Assembly (NCBI GenBank): GCA_003963305.1 | Contig: RXJR01000005.1 | Coordinates: forward strand, 1-64,000 | Direction of reading: 5' to 3' | Origin: Candidatus Melainabacteria bacterium | GTDB taxonomy: Bacteria; Cyanobacteriota; Vampirovibrionia; Obscuribacterales; Obscuribacteraceae | Length of the DNA: 64,000 nucleotides | Shown: in pieces, positions 45,601-54,182 of the stretch | Layout: the number at the start of each line of letters is the position of its first letter | Numbering within the stretch: the stretch's first letter is position 1 | The notes under the pieces: generated by a model | Databases searched by the model: none | What the model was told of the DNA's origin: nothing | Seen by the model: only the letters and a program-made list of their open reading frames with translations | Program-made: the position numbers and the translations under genes

Positions 45601-45837
45601 TTAAGCGAAATCGTAGACGTCGTCTTCAGGATTCCAACCTTTTGACATTGCATATTGACCAATTGTGGCATTGGCTTCTGCTCTGCTAAAAAGCTGAAAT
45701 TTTTCAGCGGCGATGTCCTTGATGTTACCGCTCAAGAGTGAACCTACTTCCCGCCACATCGCTCCATACGTTGTGGTTGGCTCTAGGCTCATGCTCTTTT
45801 GAGCATCGGTGTTTTCGACAGGATTGTGTTTTCCCAT
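45601..45837 (-). CDS. 78-residue hypothetical protein
   Basis: Small soluble protein, no motif recognised. It begins MGKHNPVENTDAQKSMSLEP and ends YAMSKGWNPEDDVYDFA. The upstream sequence AGGGAC is a possible ribosome site. It lies upstream of the MazF-like gene on the same strand with a 146-bp spacer, too far for a usual toxin-antitoxin pair. A structured C-terminal helix is possible. Confidence 0.5.
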   Translation of the reverse strand: MGKHNPVENTDAQKSMSLEPTTTYGAMWREVGSLLSGNIKDIAAEKFQLFSRAEANATIGQYAMSKGWNPEDDVYDFA

Positions 45838-46013
45838 TTAATTCGAAGTCCCTGTGAGTAGAACTTGGTGAGTGCCGATAATATAACATACTTTTCAAGA
45901 GATAATCTTACTTTTTTAATGTAAGAATTTCAATTTTAACAAGTAATGCTACTCGTAGTTATGTATACCCATCTCGGAAGAAATTCTGACACCTTTTTGT
46001 ACATTTAATAATG

Positions 46014-46433
46014 CTAATTCTGGTCGCCACCGAAGCGCTCTTTTAAGAACTGGATGGTCTTTTGAGTGCCGCCTCCGGGAACGAAGATTTCAGAGATGCC
46101 TTTTGCCAGCAAAATCTCGCGGTCTTCATCGGGAATCACCCCACCGCCGAAAACAACAATGTCATCAATGCCCTGTTCTTTGAGCAACTCGACCACTCTG
46201 GGGAAAAGGGTCATATGGGCACCGGAAAGAACGCTCAAGCCGATAGCGTCGACGTCCTCTTGAATGGCAGTTTCAACAATCTCTTCGGGCGAGCGGTGCA
46301 AACCCGTGTACACAACTTCCATACCCGCGTCGCGGAGGGCTCTCGCCACGACTTTTGCGCCGCGGTCGTGACCATCAAGACCGGGCTTACCAATCAGTAC
46401 TCGAATTTTCTTAGCCATAACCTTCACTGCCAT
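46014..46433 (-). CDS. B12-binding subunit of methylmalonyl-CoA mutase type
   Basis: 139 residues. This is the cobalamin-binding domain on its own: [20 protein letters not shown] gives DxHxxG (Asp20, His22, Gly25), with His22 as the lower cobalt ligand, then [15 protein letters not shown] and [23 protein letters not shown] 7 bp upstream supports ATG 46433. Single-domain versions pair with a separate catalytic subunit, either methylmalonyl-CoA mutase or ethylmalonyl/isobutyryl-type mutase. The catalytic gene is not in the window. With the acyl-CoA carboxylase at 63.1 kb it supports a propionyl-CoA to succinyl-CoA route. Confidence 0.93.
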   Translation of the reverse strand: MAVKVMAKKIRVLIGKPGLDGHDRGAKVVARALRDAGMEVVYTGLHRSPEEIVETAIQEDVDAIGLSVLSGAHMTLFPRVVELLKEQGIDDIVVFGGGVIPDEDREILLAKGISEIFVPGGGTQKTIQFLKERFGGDQN

Positions 46434-46514
46434 TTTGAGATCCTTGCCGAAACGGCGCTCTAGATAAAGCCTTAAGGGCTCCAGCTAGAATACATCCCAA
46501 TCAGTATATAGGTA

Positions 46515-47021
46515 TTAGGTTTTCGCTTTTAATTTGAATTCGTCCTGGTGCTTCAAAATAGCCGCCGCCAGGTCGGAAAATTGCTTGATATCACGCTTGT
46601 TCAGCAAGTAAAAGCAGCGCTGGCTCTTCAAAACTGCAAATTTCAGCATCGGTGGCGTTTTGAAATACTGAATCTCTTCCCACTTCAACCTGGCCGTCCA
46701 GAAAATCGCTTTCAGAGAAATCGAGTCGTTGAAAAGCTCAACTTTATCCACCTCGAAAAGCAAAGGCATGAGCACTGTCGTGTCGAGGAGCAACAGAGCC
46801 ACATAGGTGATCAATTCATGAACCAGGGAAAAATGAGCCGCCTTGTTGGCGCGCTCTATGTCGCTCATGACGAGCGACACGTTCAAAACTGACATGAGTA
46901 CGATGCCGAAGATGCGCATACCATGCTTCCATCGCGCTCGTTGATAAACAACCTTAGCTTCGAAAGCCGCCGGCTTGGGGGGAGTTTTTCCGTCTTTCTT
47001 CTGCTTGCCCATTGATGTCAC
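46515..47021 (-). CDS. Membrane protein with two hydrophobic segments
   Basis: 168 residues from GTG (an ATG three codons on is possible). A Lys-rich cytoplasmic start, two transmembrane helices (about 35-55 and 70-95), then a soluble PH-like part (KVELFNDSISLKAIFWTARL and LKWEEIQYF) that matches bacterial PH-domain-like membrane proteins in pattern. Not otherwise recognised. Divergent from the ThDP enzyme. Confidence 0.65.
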   Translation of the reverse strand: MTSMGKQKKDGKTPPKPAAFEAKVVYQRARWKHGMRIFGIVLMSVLNVSLVMSDIERANKAAHFSLVHELITYVALLLLDTTVLMPLLFEVDKVELFNDSISLKAIFWTARLKWEEIQYFKTPPMLKFAVLKSQRCFYLLNKRDIKQFSDLAAAILKHQDEFKLKAKT

Positions 47022-47215
47022 GAATAACCTATGGGCACATTATCCCCTTTTCCTTTGCAAATAATCACCTTTCAAAATAACGCCGCAAGCGAGAAGTTTG
47101 AAGATCTTCCCCGTTGAAAAGCACCGCGAATCAGCCGCTGATGCCATTATTGCGATACAATGCCACGCTGTAATACCCGTAAGTGCGGCGTTTTCAACAG
47201 CTTCAGGTGGTAACG

Positions 47216-48856
47216 ATGGAAAAGACAAAACTGGCGGAATACCTCTTCAAGAAAATCAAGGACAGCGGTGTCGACTGCACCTTCGGTATTCCTGGTGATT
47301 TCATTCTTCCTTTGTATGCAGCTCAGCAAAAGATTGGTGTCAAAACCGTGGTGATGACACATGAGCCGTCTGTTGGCTACGCTGCTGATGCCTATGCTCG
47401 CCTCAAGGGCTTGGGAATCGCCATGGTCACTTACGGTGCCGGCGGATTGAACATGATCAATCCCATCGGTCTGGCCTATGCAGAAGAGTCACCCGTCATC
47501 GTTGTCAGCGGCAGTCCGGAAACACGCTACCGCTCCCAGAAACCACAACTGCACCACTGCGTCAAATCGTTCGACACACAATACAACGTCTTTGCAGAAG
47601 TGACCGAAGCGCAAACATTGCTGTCCAATCCAATCACGGCCCAGGACGACATCGACAGAGTTTTCGAGACTACTCAGAAACAGTCGCGCCCGGGTTATAT
47701 AGAAATTCCGCGAGACATGGTCAACTACGAAATCAACGTCTCTGAAAAAGCGCCTGACTCTTTCGATGCCGCATCACCCGCGGTGCACGAAGCGATTGCA
47801 GATATCATAGAGCGCCTGAAAAGTGCCCAGAAACCCGTCATGTTCGTCGGTGTAGAAATTCGCCGCTTCCACCTCAAAGACAAAGTCATCGCTCTGGCTG
47901 AAGCTCTCAATATCCCAGTCGTCACCTCGATTCTGGGTAAAGCTTCCTTCCCGGAAACTCACCCTAACTTCATCGGCAATTACTTTGGACAATTCGGAAA
48001 TCCAAAGGTACGCGAATATGTCGAATCTTCAGATTGCATCGTGTCGCTGGGCACGGTTCTTACCGAGATGGAAACAGCAGGATACACAGCCAAGCTTGAA
48101 ACCGAGAACCTGATCCAATCGACAGCCAAAGAAGTGACCGTGGGCTACCACACTTACCGCGGTGTGGATTTGCGATCGCTCGTCAACGAGCTTTTGGACC
48201 GTGCCACAAGCAAAGTCAAGCCGGCAATGAAGTTCATCATACCGTCTATCCCAGTGGAAGATATCTATCCGCCCGCCGGTACGAAAGAACTGACAGTGGC
48301 AGGCATGATCGAAGACTTGAACGGTGTCATGGGCGAGAGCTATTCGGTAGTCTCAGACGTCGGCGACTGCCTCTATGCAGGTATGAGCCTGAAGACAGAC
48401 ATCTTCATTGCGCCTGGCTACTACTCCAGCATGGGATTCGGTGTGCCGGCAGGAATCGGAGCACAGGTAGCCAATCCCAAACGTCGATCGATCATTCTTG
48501 TAGGCGACGGCGGATTCCAGATGACAGGAATGGAGATAAGCACTGCCGCTAAGCTGGGTCTCAACCCTATCGTCATCGTCTTCAACAACGCAAGCTATGC
48601 CATGTTGCGCCACATTGACCAGAAACGCGACTATTACGATCTGGCTCGCTGGGACTACGGCGCCATCGCCCGGGCAGTCGGCGGCAAGGGAGTGCAGGCG
48701 ACTACCAGAGCCGATTTCCAGAAAGCACTGAAAGAGGCGCAGAAGAGCGACGGCTTATTCTTGATTGATGCGGTGATCTCAGAAGACGACATCTCGCCGA
48801 CTCTCAGACGGCTGACGGACCACTTCGGTGCCAAAGTTAAAGCATCTATCTCCTGA
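47216..48856 (+). CDS. ThDP-dependent 2-oxoacid decarboxylase (PDC/IPDC type)
   Basis: 546 residues from ATG 47216, AGGTGG just upstream; an ATG 11 codons earlier lacks it. Three domains. The N-terminal one holds the activating Glu50 (THEPSVGYAADAYARLKG) and LQLHHC-like adjacent His pair (KPQLHHCVKSFDT), a mark of pyruvate and indolepyruvate decarboxylases. The C-terminal one holds the ThDP site GDGGFQMTGMEIS to VIVFNN. It likely decarboxylates pyruvate, phenylpyruvate or branched 2-oxoacids. Alternatives such as acetolactate synthase are less likely because of the His pair. A lysozyme-inhibitor-like gene follows. Confidence 0.88.
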   Translation: MEKTKLAEYLFKKIKDSGVDCTFGIPGDFILPLYAAQQKIGVKTVVMTHEPSVGYAADAYARLKGLGIAMVTYGAGGLNMINPIGLAYAEESPVIVVSGSPETRYRSQKPQLHHCVKSFDTQYNVFAEVTEAQTLLSNPITAQDDIDRVFETTQKQSRPGYIEIPRDMVNYEINVSEKAPDSFDAASPAVHEAIADIIERLKSAQKPVMFVGVEIRRFHLKDKVIALAEALNIPVVTSILGKASFPETHPNFIGNYFGQFGNPKVREYVESSDCIVSLGTVLTEMETAGYTAKLETENLIQSTAKEVTVGYHTYRGVDLRSLVNELLDRATSKVKPAMKFIIPSIPVEDIYPPAGTKELTVAGMIEDLNGVMGESYSVVSDVGDCLYAGMSLKTDIFIAPGYYSSMGFGVPAGIGAQVANPKRRSIILVGDGGFQMTGMEISTAAKLGLNPIVIVFNNASYAMLRHIDQKRDYYDLARWDYGAIARAVGGKGVQATTRADFQKALKEAQKSDGLFLIDAVISEDDISPTLRRLTDHFGAKVKASIS

Positions 48857-48897
48857 AGTGCTTGAATAAAACTTGCCACCAGGTCTAAGGAGTAACT

Positions 48898-49596
48898 GTG
48901 AACAGCAGAGTTGCCACGTTGATTTGTCTGTCATTCCTGTACGTCGGTCAAGCCTGCGCACAGACTCAGTTGGAGATGAACGAGCAAGCAAACAGCTCAG
49001 CTACGTTGATTAAGAAACGAGCCCAGAAAACTTTGCGTACGCTCTCGACCAAATACGCAAAAACAGCTGGTTTCAAGACAAAAATGGACGAAGCTCAAGA
49101 GCTGTACGAAAATTTCGTGCAAGCCCACATCAACGAACGCTTCCCTGTACCCAAAGGCGAAGACGATCGAGCCCTCTATGGCAGCATCGAAGGCTCGTGC
49201 GTAGGCAACATCAAAGAAGAGATGTACAAAGCCAGATTGGATGAGTTGAACGCCTGGTCACAACCTCTACCGAAGGCTGACCTGGCGGCATTAAAAGCTG
49301 AGTACAACAAAGTCGATAAGACGTTGAACGATGTCTACGTCAAGGTCAAGTCAGGCAGTGCAGCAAAAGGAAAGACAGGACCGACGTTCAGGAAGAATCT
49401 GACTGATGCCGAAGTAGCCTGGATCGCCTTCAGGAACTCTGATTCAGATGCCTTCGCTCTGAGCGGCGGCTCCGAACTTTTCAAATGGCGCAAAATGATA
49501 GAGCTCACCAAAAGCCGCACCGGGCAACTCAAAGAATGGCTGAATGGCGCAGAAGAAGGCGACGTCTGCTCCGGATCGATTCCTTTGAAGCAATAG
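48898..49596 (+). CDS. Secreted LprI-like (DUF1311) protein
   Basis: 232 residues from GTG. Signal peptide (MNSRVATLICLSFLYVGQAC, cleavage near ACAQ). The mature part shows the DUF1311/LprI pattern: an initial QLEMNEQANSS helix, LDELNAWSQPL, then LTDAEVAWIAFRNSDSDAFALSGGS. The middle is extended by about 60 residues relative to the domain. LprI-type proteins bind lysozyme or other ligands in the periplasm. Cys in EGSCVGN and GDVCSG may form a disulfide. Confidence 0.75.
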   Translation: MNSRVATLICLSFLYVGQACAQTQLEMNEQANSSATLIKKRAQKTLRTLSTKYAKTAGFKTKMDEAQELYENFVQAHINERFPVPKGEDDRALYGSIEGSCVGNIKEEMYKARLDELNAWSQPLPKADLAALKAEYNKVDKTLNDVYVKVKSGSAAKGKTGPTFRKNLTDAEVAWIAFRNSDSDAFALSGGSELFKWRKMIELTKSRTGQLKEWLNGAEEGDVCSGSIPLKQ

Positions 49597-49623
49597 TCAG
49601 ATCAAGGAATAATCAATCCGTTT

Positions 49624-50214
49624 CTAAATTTGGAAGTTGGGATCGCCGGTAGAAGCCACGCCCATTTCGCACAGCTGTGTCATTGTTGCTCTGAACAGCT
49701 CGAGCAAAGAAATCAACCGGTCAAAACTATTGATCGCTTCATCCTCTTCAAAAACGAGGACGTGCACGCCGCTGGGAACATTTCCGTACTGCTTGAGAGC
49801 GCCGTTTTTGTGAATTGATAGTCTCACTGCTTTCTGCAGATGAATCATTTCACGCAAGTTCTCAGAAGAATAGAGCTTTTTGACTTTTGCTTCGTCATTG
49901 CCCTTGATGATGAAGTCGCGATCGAACTCGTCGTATCCAACGATGATGTCTTGCAGACCAAACTTCTTCTGGGCGTCAGCGATCCAGTTGCGGTTGTAGA
50001 TTTCGAATTCAAAATCAGATTTGGCAATGAACGGCAAAAGTATCTTCGAATGGTTTTTGCCTTTGCTGTTCATCTCGAATGTGACGGTCCACGGAGTCAT
50101 CGGAACGCGCACTCTAGCCACGTTTCCGTCTTCCTTGAATTCACCTTTAGCTTCGTCGGCCAGGTCCATCCATACAGACTTCCAACCGTAAACACTGCTT
50201 CTCAAATTCGGCAT
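49624..50214 (-). CDS. Conserved-looking protein of unknown function
   Basis: 196 residues from ATG 50214, with GGAGAG upstream; a longer frame to 50322 has no such site. It is soluble and probably membrane-associated in complex. The middle IIVGYDEFDRDFIIKGNDEAKVKKLY and the start of the tail VHVLVFEEDEAINSFDRLISLLEL resemble a widespread domain of unknown function, but I do not assign a name. The gene is divergent from the TIGR04222-like operon across a 331-bp gap. Confidence 0.65.
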   Translation of the reverse strand: MPNLRSSVYGWKSVWMDLADEAKGEFKEDGNVARVRVPMTPWTVTFEMNSKGKNHSKILLPFIAKSDFEFEIYNRNWIADAQKKFGLQDIIVGYDEFDRDFIIKGNDEAKVKKLYSSENLREMIHLQKAVRLSIHKNGALKQYGNVPSGVHVLVFEEDEAINSFDRLISLLELFRATMTQLCEMGVASTGDPNFQI

Positions 50215-50545
50215 AATCTTGCTCTCCGCCTTTACCGTCGCTACATATATACCAAAGGTGACAGGGAAATTGAGCAAGATATCGTATTTCTCACGAGTAT
50301 CGAAACAGAAGCGCTCCTGCAAATAGTGCAGAAATACTTAAATGATCTGCGTCTTAACTACACCATAACCACCCCGCGAGTAGTATAGAAGCACAAAAGA
50401 AAAGAAGAAAAACAGGACAGAGATGCCAGCGAGAGGCATCGCGAAAGAGTTTTAAAACCAGGTTTCAGCGGTTCAGGCGCAATGTGTGCGCGATGGGCGC
50501 AGACGCGAACGCCTCCTTTGTCCAACATGGAAATGAGGTTTAAGC
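50215..50545. other. 331-bp divergent intergenic region before the MNIO operon
   Basis: No gene. It contains an A/T-rich stretch (TATATAT near 50250) that could be a -10 for the minus-strand gene, and a GAGGT Shine-Dalgarno before 50546. No convincing -35/-10 pair for the operon was identified. Confidence 0.5.
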
Positions 50546-51427
50546 ATGAACGAATTTGATTTGATGGGTCCGCAGTTTTTAGCAATGTACGTCCCAGCCA
50601 CATTTGGCGCCATATTCGGTGCTGTCGTTCTGCGCTACGCTCTGAAAATCAAAGGTGGCGAATACAATGATGTTGAGCTGAGCGCATACGACGCGGCTTA
50701 CCTTAGCGGTGGCGATAGCCGCGTCGTTGACGCCGCAGCCGCTAAGCTCTTAGTTTCTGAAGTATTCACAACAGAGCTTACACAGCGCTCGATCAAAGCG
50801 ACCGGCACTCTGCCGAGCGACGCAGACCCGGTTGAACGCTCGGTTTTTCAGGCAGTAAAAAACCACTATATTTCCAAAGTACGGGACATCTACAAGTACG
50901 TGGTGCCCATCTCGCAGGGCATCCGTCCGAAACTGGTCGAAGCCGGACTGATTCTGGGCGATGCCAGAACTGCGGCAATACGTTCACTTTGCACTCTGAT
51001 TGTGCTCTGTCCGGTAGTTTTCCTGGGCATTCCCAAGTTGCTGCTCGGTCTCTCCAGAGGCAAACCGGTAGGACTTCTCATAGCATTCATATTGATTGGT
51101 CTCGGAGCAGCCTTATGGTTCTTCTGTCAGTCATGCATTCGTACAGCACGCGGCGACGCGGCCCTCTCATTTTTGCAAGCCGAAAACCGCGCCCTGGAAT
51201 ACAGCGTCCGCTACGGCAGCACTCCCACAAGCACAGAACTGGCCATGGCAACGGGTCTCTTCGGAACCACCATCTTGCTCACTTCGCCACTCTTTGCCAC
51301 CATGAAACCGCTCTTTATCACACAAGCCTCCGGCAGTGGATGCGGTAGCGGCAGCGGTGGTAGCGGATGCGGCTCGAGCTGCGGTGGTGGCGGATGTGGT
51401 GGCGGTTGCGGCGGCTGCGGAGGTTAA
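50546..51427 (+). CDS. Membrane protein with TIGR04222-like domain and Gly/Cys tail
   Basis: 293 residues, ATG with GAGG. A membrane segment near the N-terminus (FLAMYVPATFGAIFGAVVL), a soluble region with LSAYDAAYLSGGDSRVVDAA that fits the TIGR04222 (near-uncomplex tail) proteins, then three more hydrophobic segments (about 145-170, 175-200, 230-255). From about residue 263 only Gly, Ser and Cys occur, with six Cys. Known tails of this kind end their proteins and often sit beside DUF692 enzymes. I infer that Cys side chains in the tail are modified by the MNIO enzyme encoded 5 bp downstream, making this an anchored precursor. Confidence 0.85.
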   Translation: MNEFDLMGPQFLAMYVPATFGAIFGAVVLRYALKIKGGEYNDVELSAYDAAYLSGGDSRVVDAAAAKLLVSEVFTTELTQRSIKATGTLPSDADPVERSVFQAVKNHYISKVRDIYKYVVPISQGIRPKLVEAGLILGDARTAAIRSLCTLIVLCPVVFLGIPKLLLGLSRGKPVGLLIAFILIGLGAALWFFCQSCIRTARGDAALSFLQAENRALEYSVRYGSTPTSTELAMATGLFGTTILLTSPLFATMKPLFITQASGSGCGSGSGGSGCGSSCGGGGCGGGCGGCGG

Positions 51428-51432
51428 CGACG

Positions 51433-52251
51433 ATGTTAGGAATAGGTTGGAGACCCGAACTGGCCTGGATGATCCAGAAACGCAAAGATATCGATTTTGT
51501 CGAAATACTGGCAGAAGATTTTTCACCATCCGACAAACCACTGCCACCAATAAAGCAATTGATGAACAGAGGAGTTGATGTGATTATTCACGGCACGACC
51601 CTCAACCTTGGCGGTTCTGAGACTCCAAGCGAAAGTTCGCTGGTACACCTCGACGGTCTGGCCCGGCGTTATGAAAGTGGGCTGGTCAGCGAACATTTAG
51701 CGTTTGTCAAAGCCGGTGGAATGGAATCCGGACATCTCTTACCGATTCAAAGAACGCAGGAGAATCTGGAAATCGTCGTCGAAAACATCATGATTGCCCA
51801 ACAGGCACTGAGTGTTCCACTGGCTATCGAAAACATCGCCACGTTATTTGAATGGCCAGATAACGAAATGAACGAGGCGACGTTCCTGGCAGAAGTACTC
51901 TCAAGAACCGGTGCTTCACTGCTTCTTGATGTAGCCAATCTGTTCGCGAACGCCACCAATCACAACTTCAAAATCGAAGACTACTTGAACAAAATACCTT
52001 TTGAACAACTAGCCTACGTGCATGTGGCAGGCGGAATTTTCAAAGGATCGCTGTATCACGATACGCATTGTCACTCCATTAAGAATCCAGTGCTCAAGCT
52101 GCTGCAAGATGTATGTATGAGAGCCAACTCTCCCAGAGTTCTACTGGAAAGAGATGGAATTTTCCCGGGAAACCTGGATGAAGAATTGAACCACGAACTC
52201 GATATGATCAAAGAGATTTCGCATTCAAAGAGGTTATGCCATGCCCTCTGA
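51433..52251 (+). CDS. DUF692/MNIO multinuclear non-heme iron oxidase
   Basis: 272 residues from ATG 51433; the larger frame starting at 51367 would overlap the Cys-rich tail and has no ribosome site. The TIM-barrel family motifs are complete: GIGWRPEL, VEILAEDF, HGTTLNLG (His53), VSEHLAF (His88), AIENIATL (Glu133), LLLDVANLFANA (Asp166, Asn169), YVHVAGG (His197), HDTHCH (Asp210, His212) and LLERDG (Glu239, Asp241). These are the iron ligands of MbnB, TglH and BufB-type enzymes, which oxidise Cys residues of peptide precursors. Context (Cys/Gly tail before, DUF2063-like gene after) makes a RiPP-type role the best call. Confidence 0.93.
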   Translation: MLGIGWRPELAWMIQKRKDIDFVEILAEDFSPSDKPLPPIKQLMNRGVDVIIHGTTLNLGGSETPSESSLVHLDGLARRYESGLVSEHLAFVKAGGMESGHLLPIQRTQENLEIVVENIMIAQQALSVPLAIENIATLFEWPDNEMNEATFLAEVLSRTGASLLLDVANLFANATNHNFKIEDYLNKIPFEQLAYVHVAGGIFKGSLYHDTHCHSIKNPVLKLLQDVCMRANSPRVLLERDGIFPGNLDEELNHELDMIKEISHSKRLCHAL

Positions 52252-52660
52252 ATCGCGACGAAGACTGGCTTCCAAACAGGCCCAGCTAATGCAGGCACTG
52301 ACTGACGATAAGCCGATGCAGGGTTTTGATGTGAACCGACTGCATGTTACAGCGATCAGCCTGCAACAAAAGAGACTGCGCACAGTCGAACGTGTGCATC
52401 CGTGTCTCAACTCAGCCCTTGGTGAATCATTCGAAGAGCTCTTCGCAGAATACGCAAAAAAACATCCGATTCCAGCGGCAGGACCTCTTGCTGACGGCAA
52501 AGCGTTCATTGAGTATCTGGCTGAATCGGGAAATCTGCCAGCCCACATGTGGCGGGGATATTTCCTCTCAACTGGCTGGAGAACGCCTCGTTACTGGTGG
52601 CTTTTCTTAAAATCCACTCGCGCCTGTTCAGCACTGTTAATCGCCTTCCAGGCCCGCTAA
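52241..52660 (+). CDS. DUF2063-like partner protein of the MNIO enzyme
   Basis: 139 residues, overlapping the MNIO gene by 11 bp. The pattern RLRTVERVHPCLNSALGESF, LFAEYAKKHPIPAAGPLADG and AFIEYLAESG matches the N-terminal DUF2063 domain of the second gene in bufferin-type operons, which binds the precursor and delivers it to the enzyme. The second half is shorter than in full-length partners, ending in a basic hydrophobic segment (TPRYWWLFLKSTRACSALLIAFQAR). The overlap implies coupled translation. Confidence 0.8.
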   Translation: MPSESRRRLASKQAQLMQALTDDKPMQGFDVNRLHVTAISLQQKRLRTVERVHPCLNSALGESFEELFAEYAKKHPIPAAGPLADGKAFIEYLAESGNLPAHMWRGYFLSTGWRTPRYWWLFLKSTRACSALLIAFQAR

Positions 52661-52692
52661 ACTATTGAGGGCAGCTATGGAAGTCAGATTGC

Positions 52693-54087
52693 ATGTCGAG
52701 TTCGCAGACGGACGCCAACCCAAGTGAGAAAAAGAGAAAAGAAGGCGTCCTGACTGAGGGCAACCTCTGGAAAGCGATCTGGGTCATGTCCTGGCCGCTT
52801 ATGCTAACCACAATCTGCAGTTCGCTTGTCGGCTTGACTGACGTGAAAGTGGCGGGCACGCTAGGGCCTGCACAGCAGGCTGCCGTTGGTATCTCAGAAC
52901 AAGTGCTCTTTCTCTACATGATTTTCATCATGGCCACAGGTGTCGGCACCACAGCTCTCGTTTCACGCGCGGCCGGTGCAGGCGACCAACCCGAAGTGAT
53001 ACGCGTGACGGCGCAGTCTATTACTCTTTCAGTCATCGTCGGTCTTGTACTGACCCTGATATCACTTATATTCGCCAGATTTGGTGTCAGTTTATTCAGC
53101 AAAGCACCGGATGTAATAGCACAGAGCACTGCTTATCTAATTGTGTACAGCTTTTATCTAATCCCGTTTAGCATCACAGCCATCATCAATGCGGCATTCA
53201 GAGCCCTCGGTGACACAAAAACACCCCTCATTCTCGTTGGCATCATGACGACGGTGAACATCATAGGCGACATACTGACTGTCATTTACAAATGGCCGGT
53301 ACCCGACCTGGGCGTGCGCGGCATTGCTCTGTCAGGCGTTCTGGCCAGTTGCCTGGGCAGCTTGCTGGCTATTGCCTTCGTTGTCAGATCACCTAAATTG
53401 AACGAAAGTCTGAACGAAATCTTCAAAGTGAACCTGGACACTCTGCAACGCGTCGTCAAAGTCGGCATTCCATCAGGACTTCAGCGCCTAGCATGGGCGA
53501 TGAGTGTTTTCGCCCTCTTTTTTATCCTGGCCCGCGGTGCTCATCCTACCGAATCACTGGCCTCATGGACAATCGGTATGCGACTTGAAGGTCTGGTGTT
53601 CATGCCATTAATGGCTCTGAGCATGGCGGTATCATCAATAGTTGGTCAGAATCTCGGAGCTGAGCAGACAGACAGAGCGGTGAGGGCAGGATGGAACGTA
53701 GCAGCGATCGGAGTCGGTTTGAATTGCGTGCTCGGTACATGCATGTTTGTATTTTCCAATGCCCTGGCTAACTCGATGAGTACTGATCCGAACACCGTTC
53801 TATACACCGCTGACTACCTGAAAATAAATGCATTCTGCGAACCATTTTTAGCACTGGGAATGGTGCTGAGCGGAGGGCTGCAGGGAGCCGGCGATACAAA
53901 AACACCGATGTGGATCACCTTATTTACAAACTGGATTTTACGCCTTCCCTTAGCGTGGTATCTGGTCATCACCATCAATATGGGACCGATTGGAGCCTGG
54001 CTGGCAATGTCCATCTCATGTGTCGTGATGGGACTGCTGACTGCATGGCGATTCCAGTCCAAGGCCTGGATAAAGATACAAGTTTGA
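52693..54087 (+). CDS. MATE-family efflux transporter
   Basis: 464 residues with twelve transmembrane helices. The family start MSWPLMLTTICSSLVGLTDVKVAGTLG and the second-half repeat GLQRLAWAMSVFALF are characteristic of MATE (DinF/NorM) exporters driven by Na+ or H+. It starts 32 bp after the MNIO partner, on the same strand, so cotranscription is possible. Most MATE proteins export cationic drugs. Export of a modified peptide is only a guess because the tail-bearing precursor is itself membrane-anchored. Confidence 0.93.
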   Translation: MSSSQTDANPSEKKRKEGVLTEGNLWKAIWVMSWPLMLTTICSSLVGLTDVKVAGTLGPAQQAAVGISEQVLFLYMIFIMATGVGTTALVSRAAGAGDQPEVIRVTAQSITLSVIVGLVLTLISLIFARFGVSLFSKAPDVIAQSTAYLIVYSFYLIPFSITAIINAAFRALGDTKTPLILVGIMTTVNIIGDILTVIYKWPVPDLGVRGIALSGVLASCLGSLLAIAFVVRSPKLNESLNEIFKVNLDTLQRVVKVGIPSGLQRLAWAMSVFALFFILARGAHPTESLASWTIGMRLEGLVFMPLMALSMAVSSIVGQNLGAEQTDRAVRAGWNVAAIGVGLNCVLGTCMFVFSNALANSMSTDPNTVLYTADYLKINAFCEPFLALGMVLSGGLQGAGDTKTPMWITLFTNWILRLPLAWYLVITINMGPIGAWLAMSISCVVMGLLTAWRFQSKAWIKIQV

Positions 54088-54182
54088 GGACTATGCCAAA
54101 AGTCTGAGCCTGATTGGCTCTCCACTGCCGAACCGGCTCATGTATATCCGCTTACCTCATCACTTGTCATGCCTAGATAAAC

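Noticed and set aside
49840-50388. 182-residue plus-strand frame
   Set aside because: Lies across the minus-strand 196-residue gene, which has a better ribosome site and protein-like composition.
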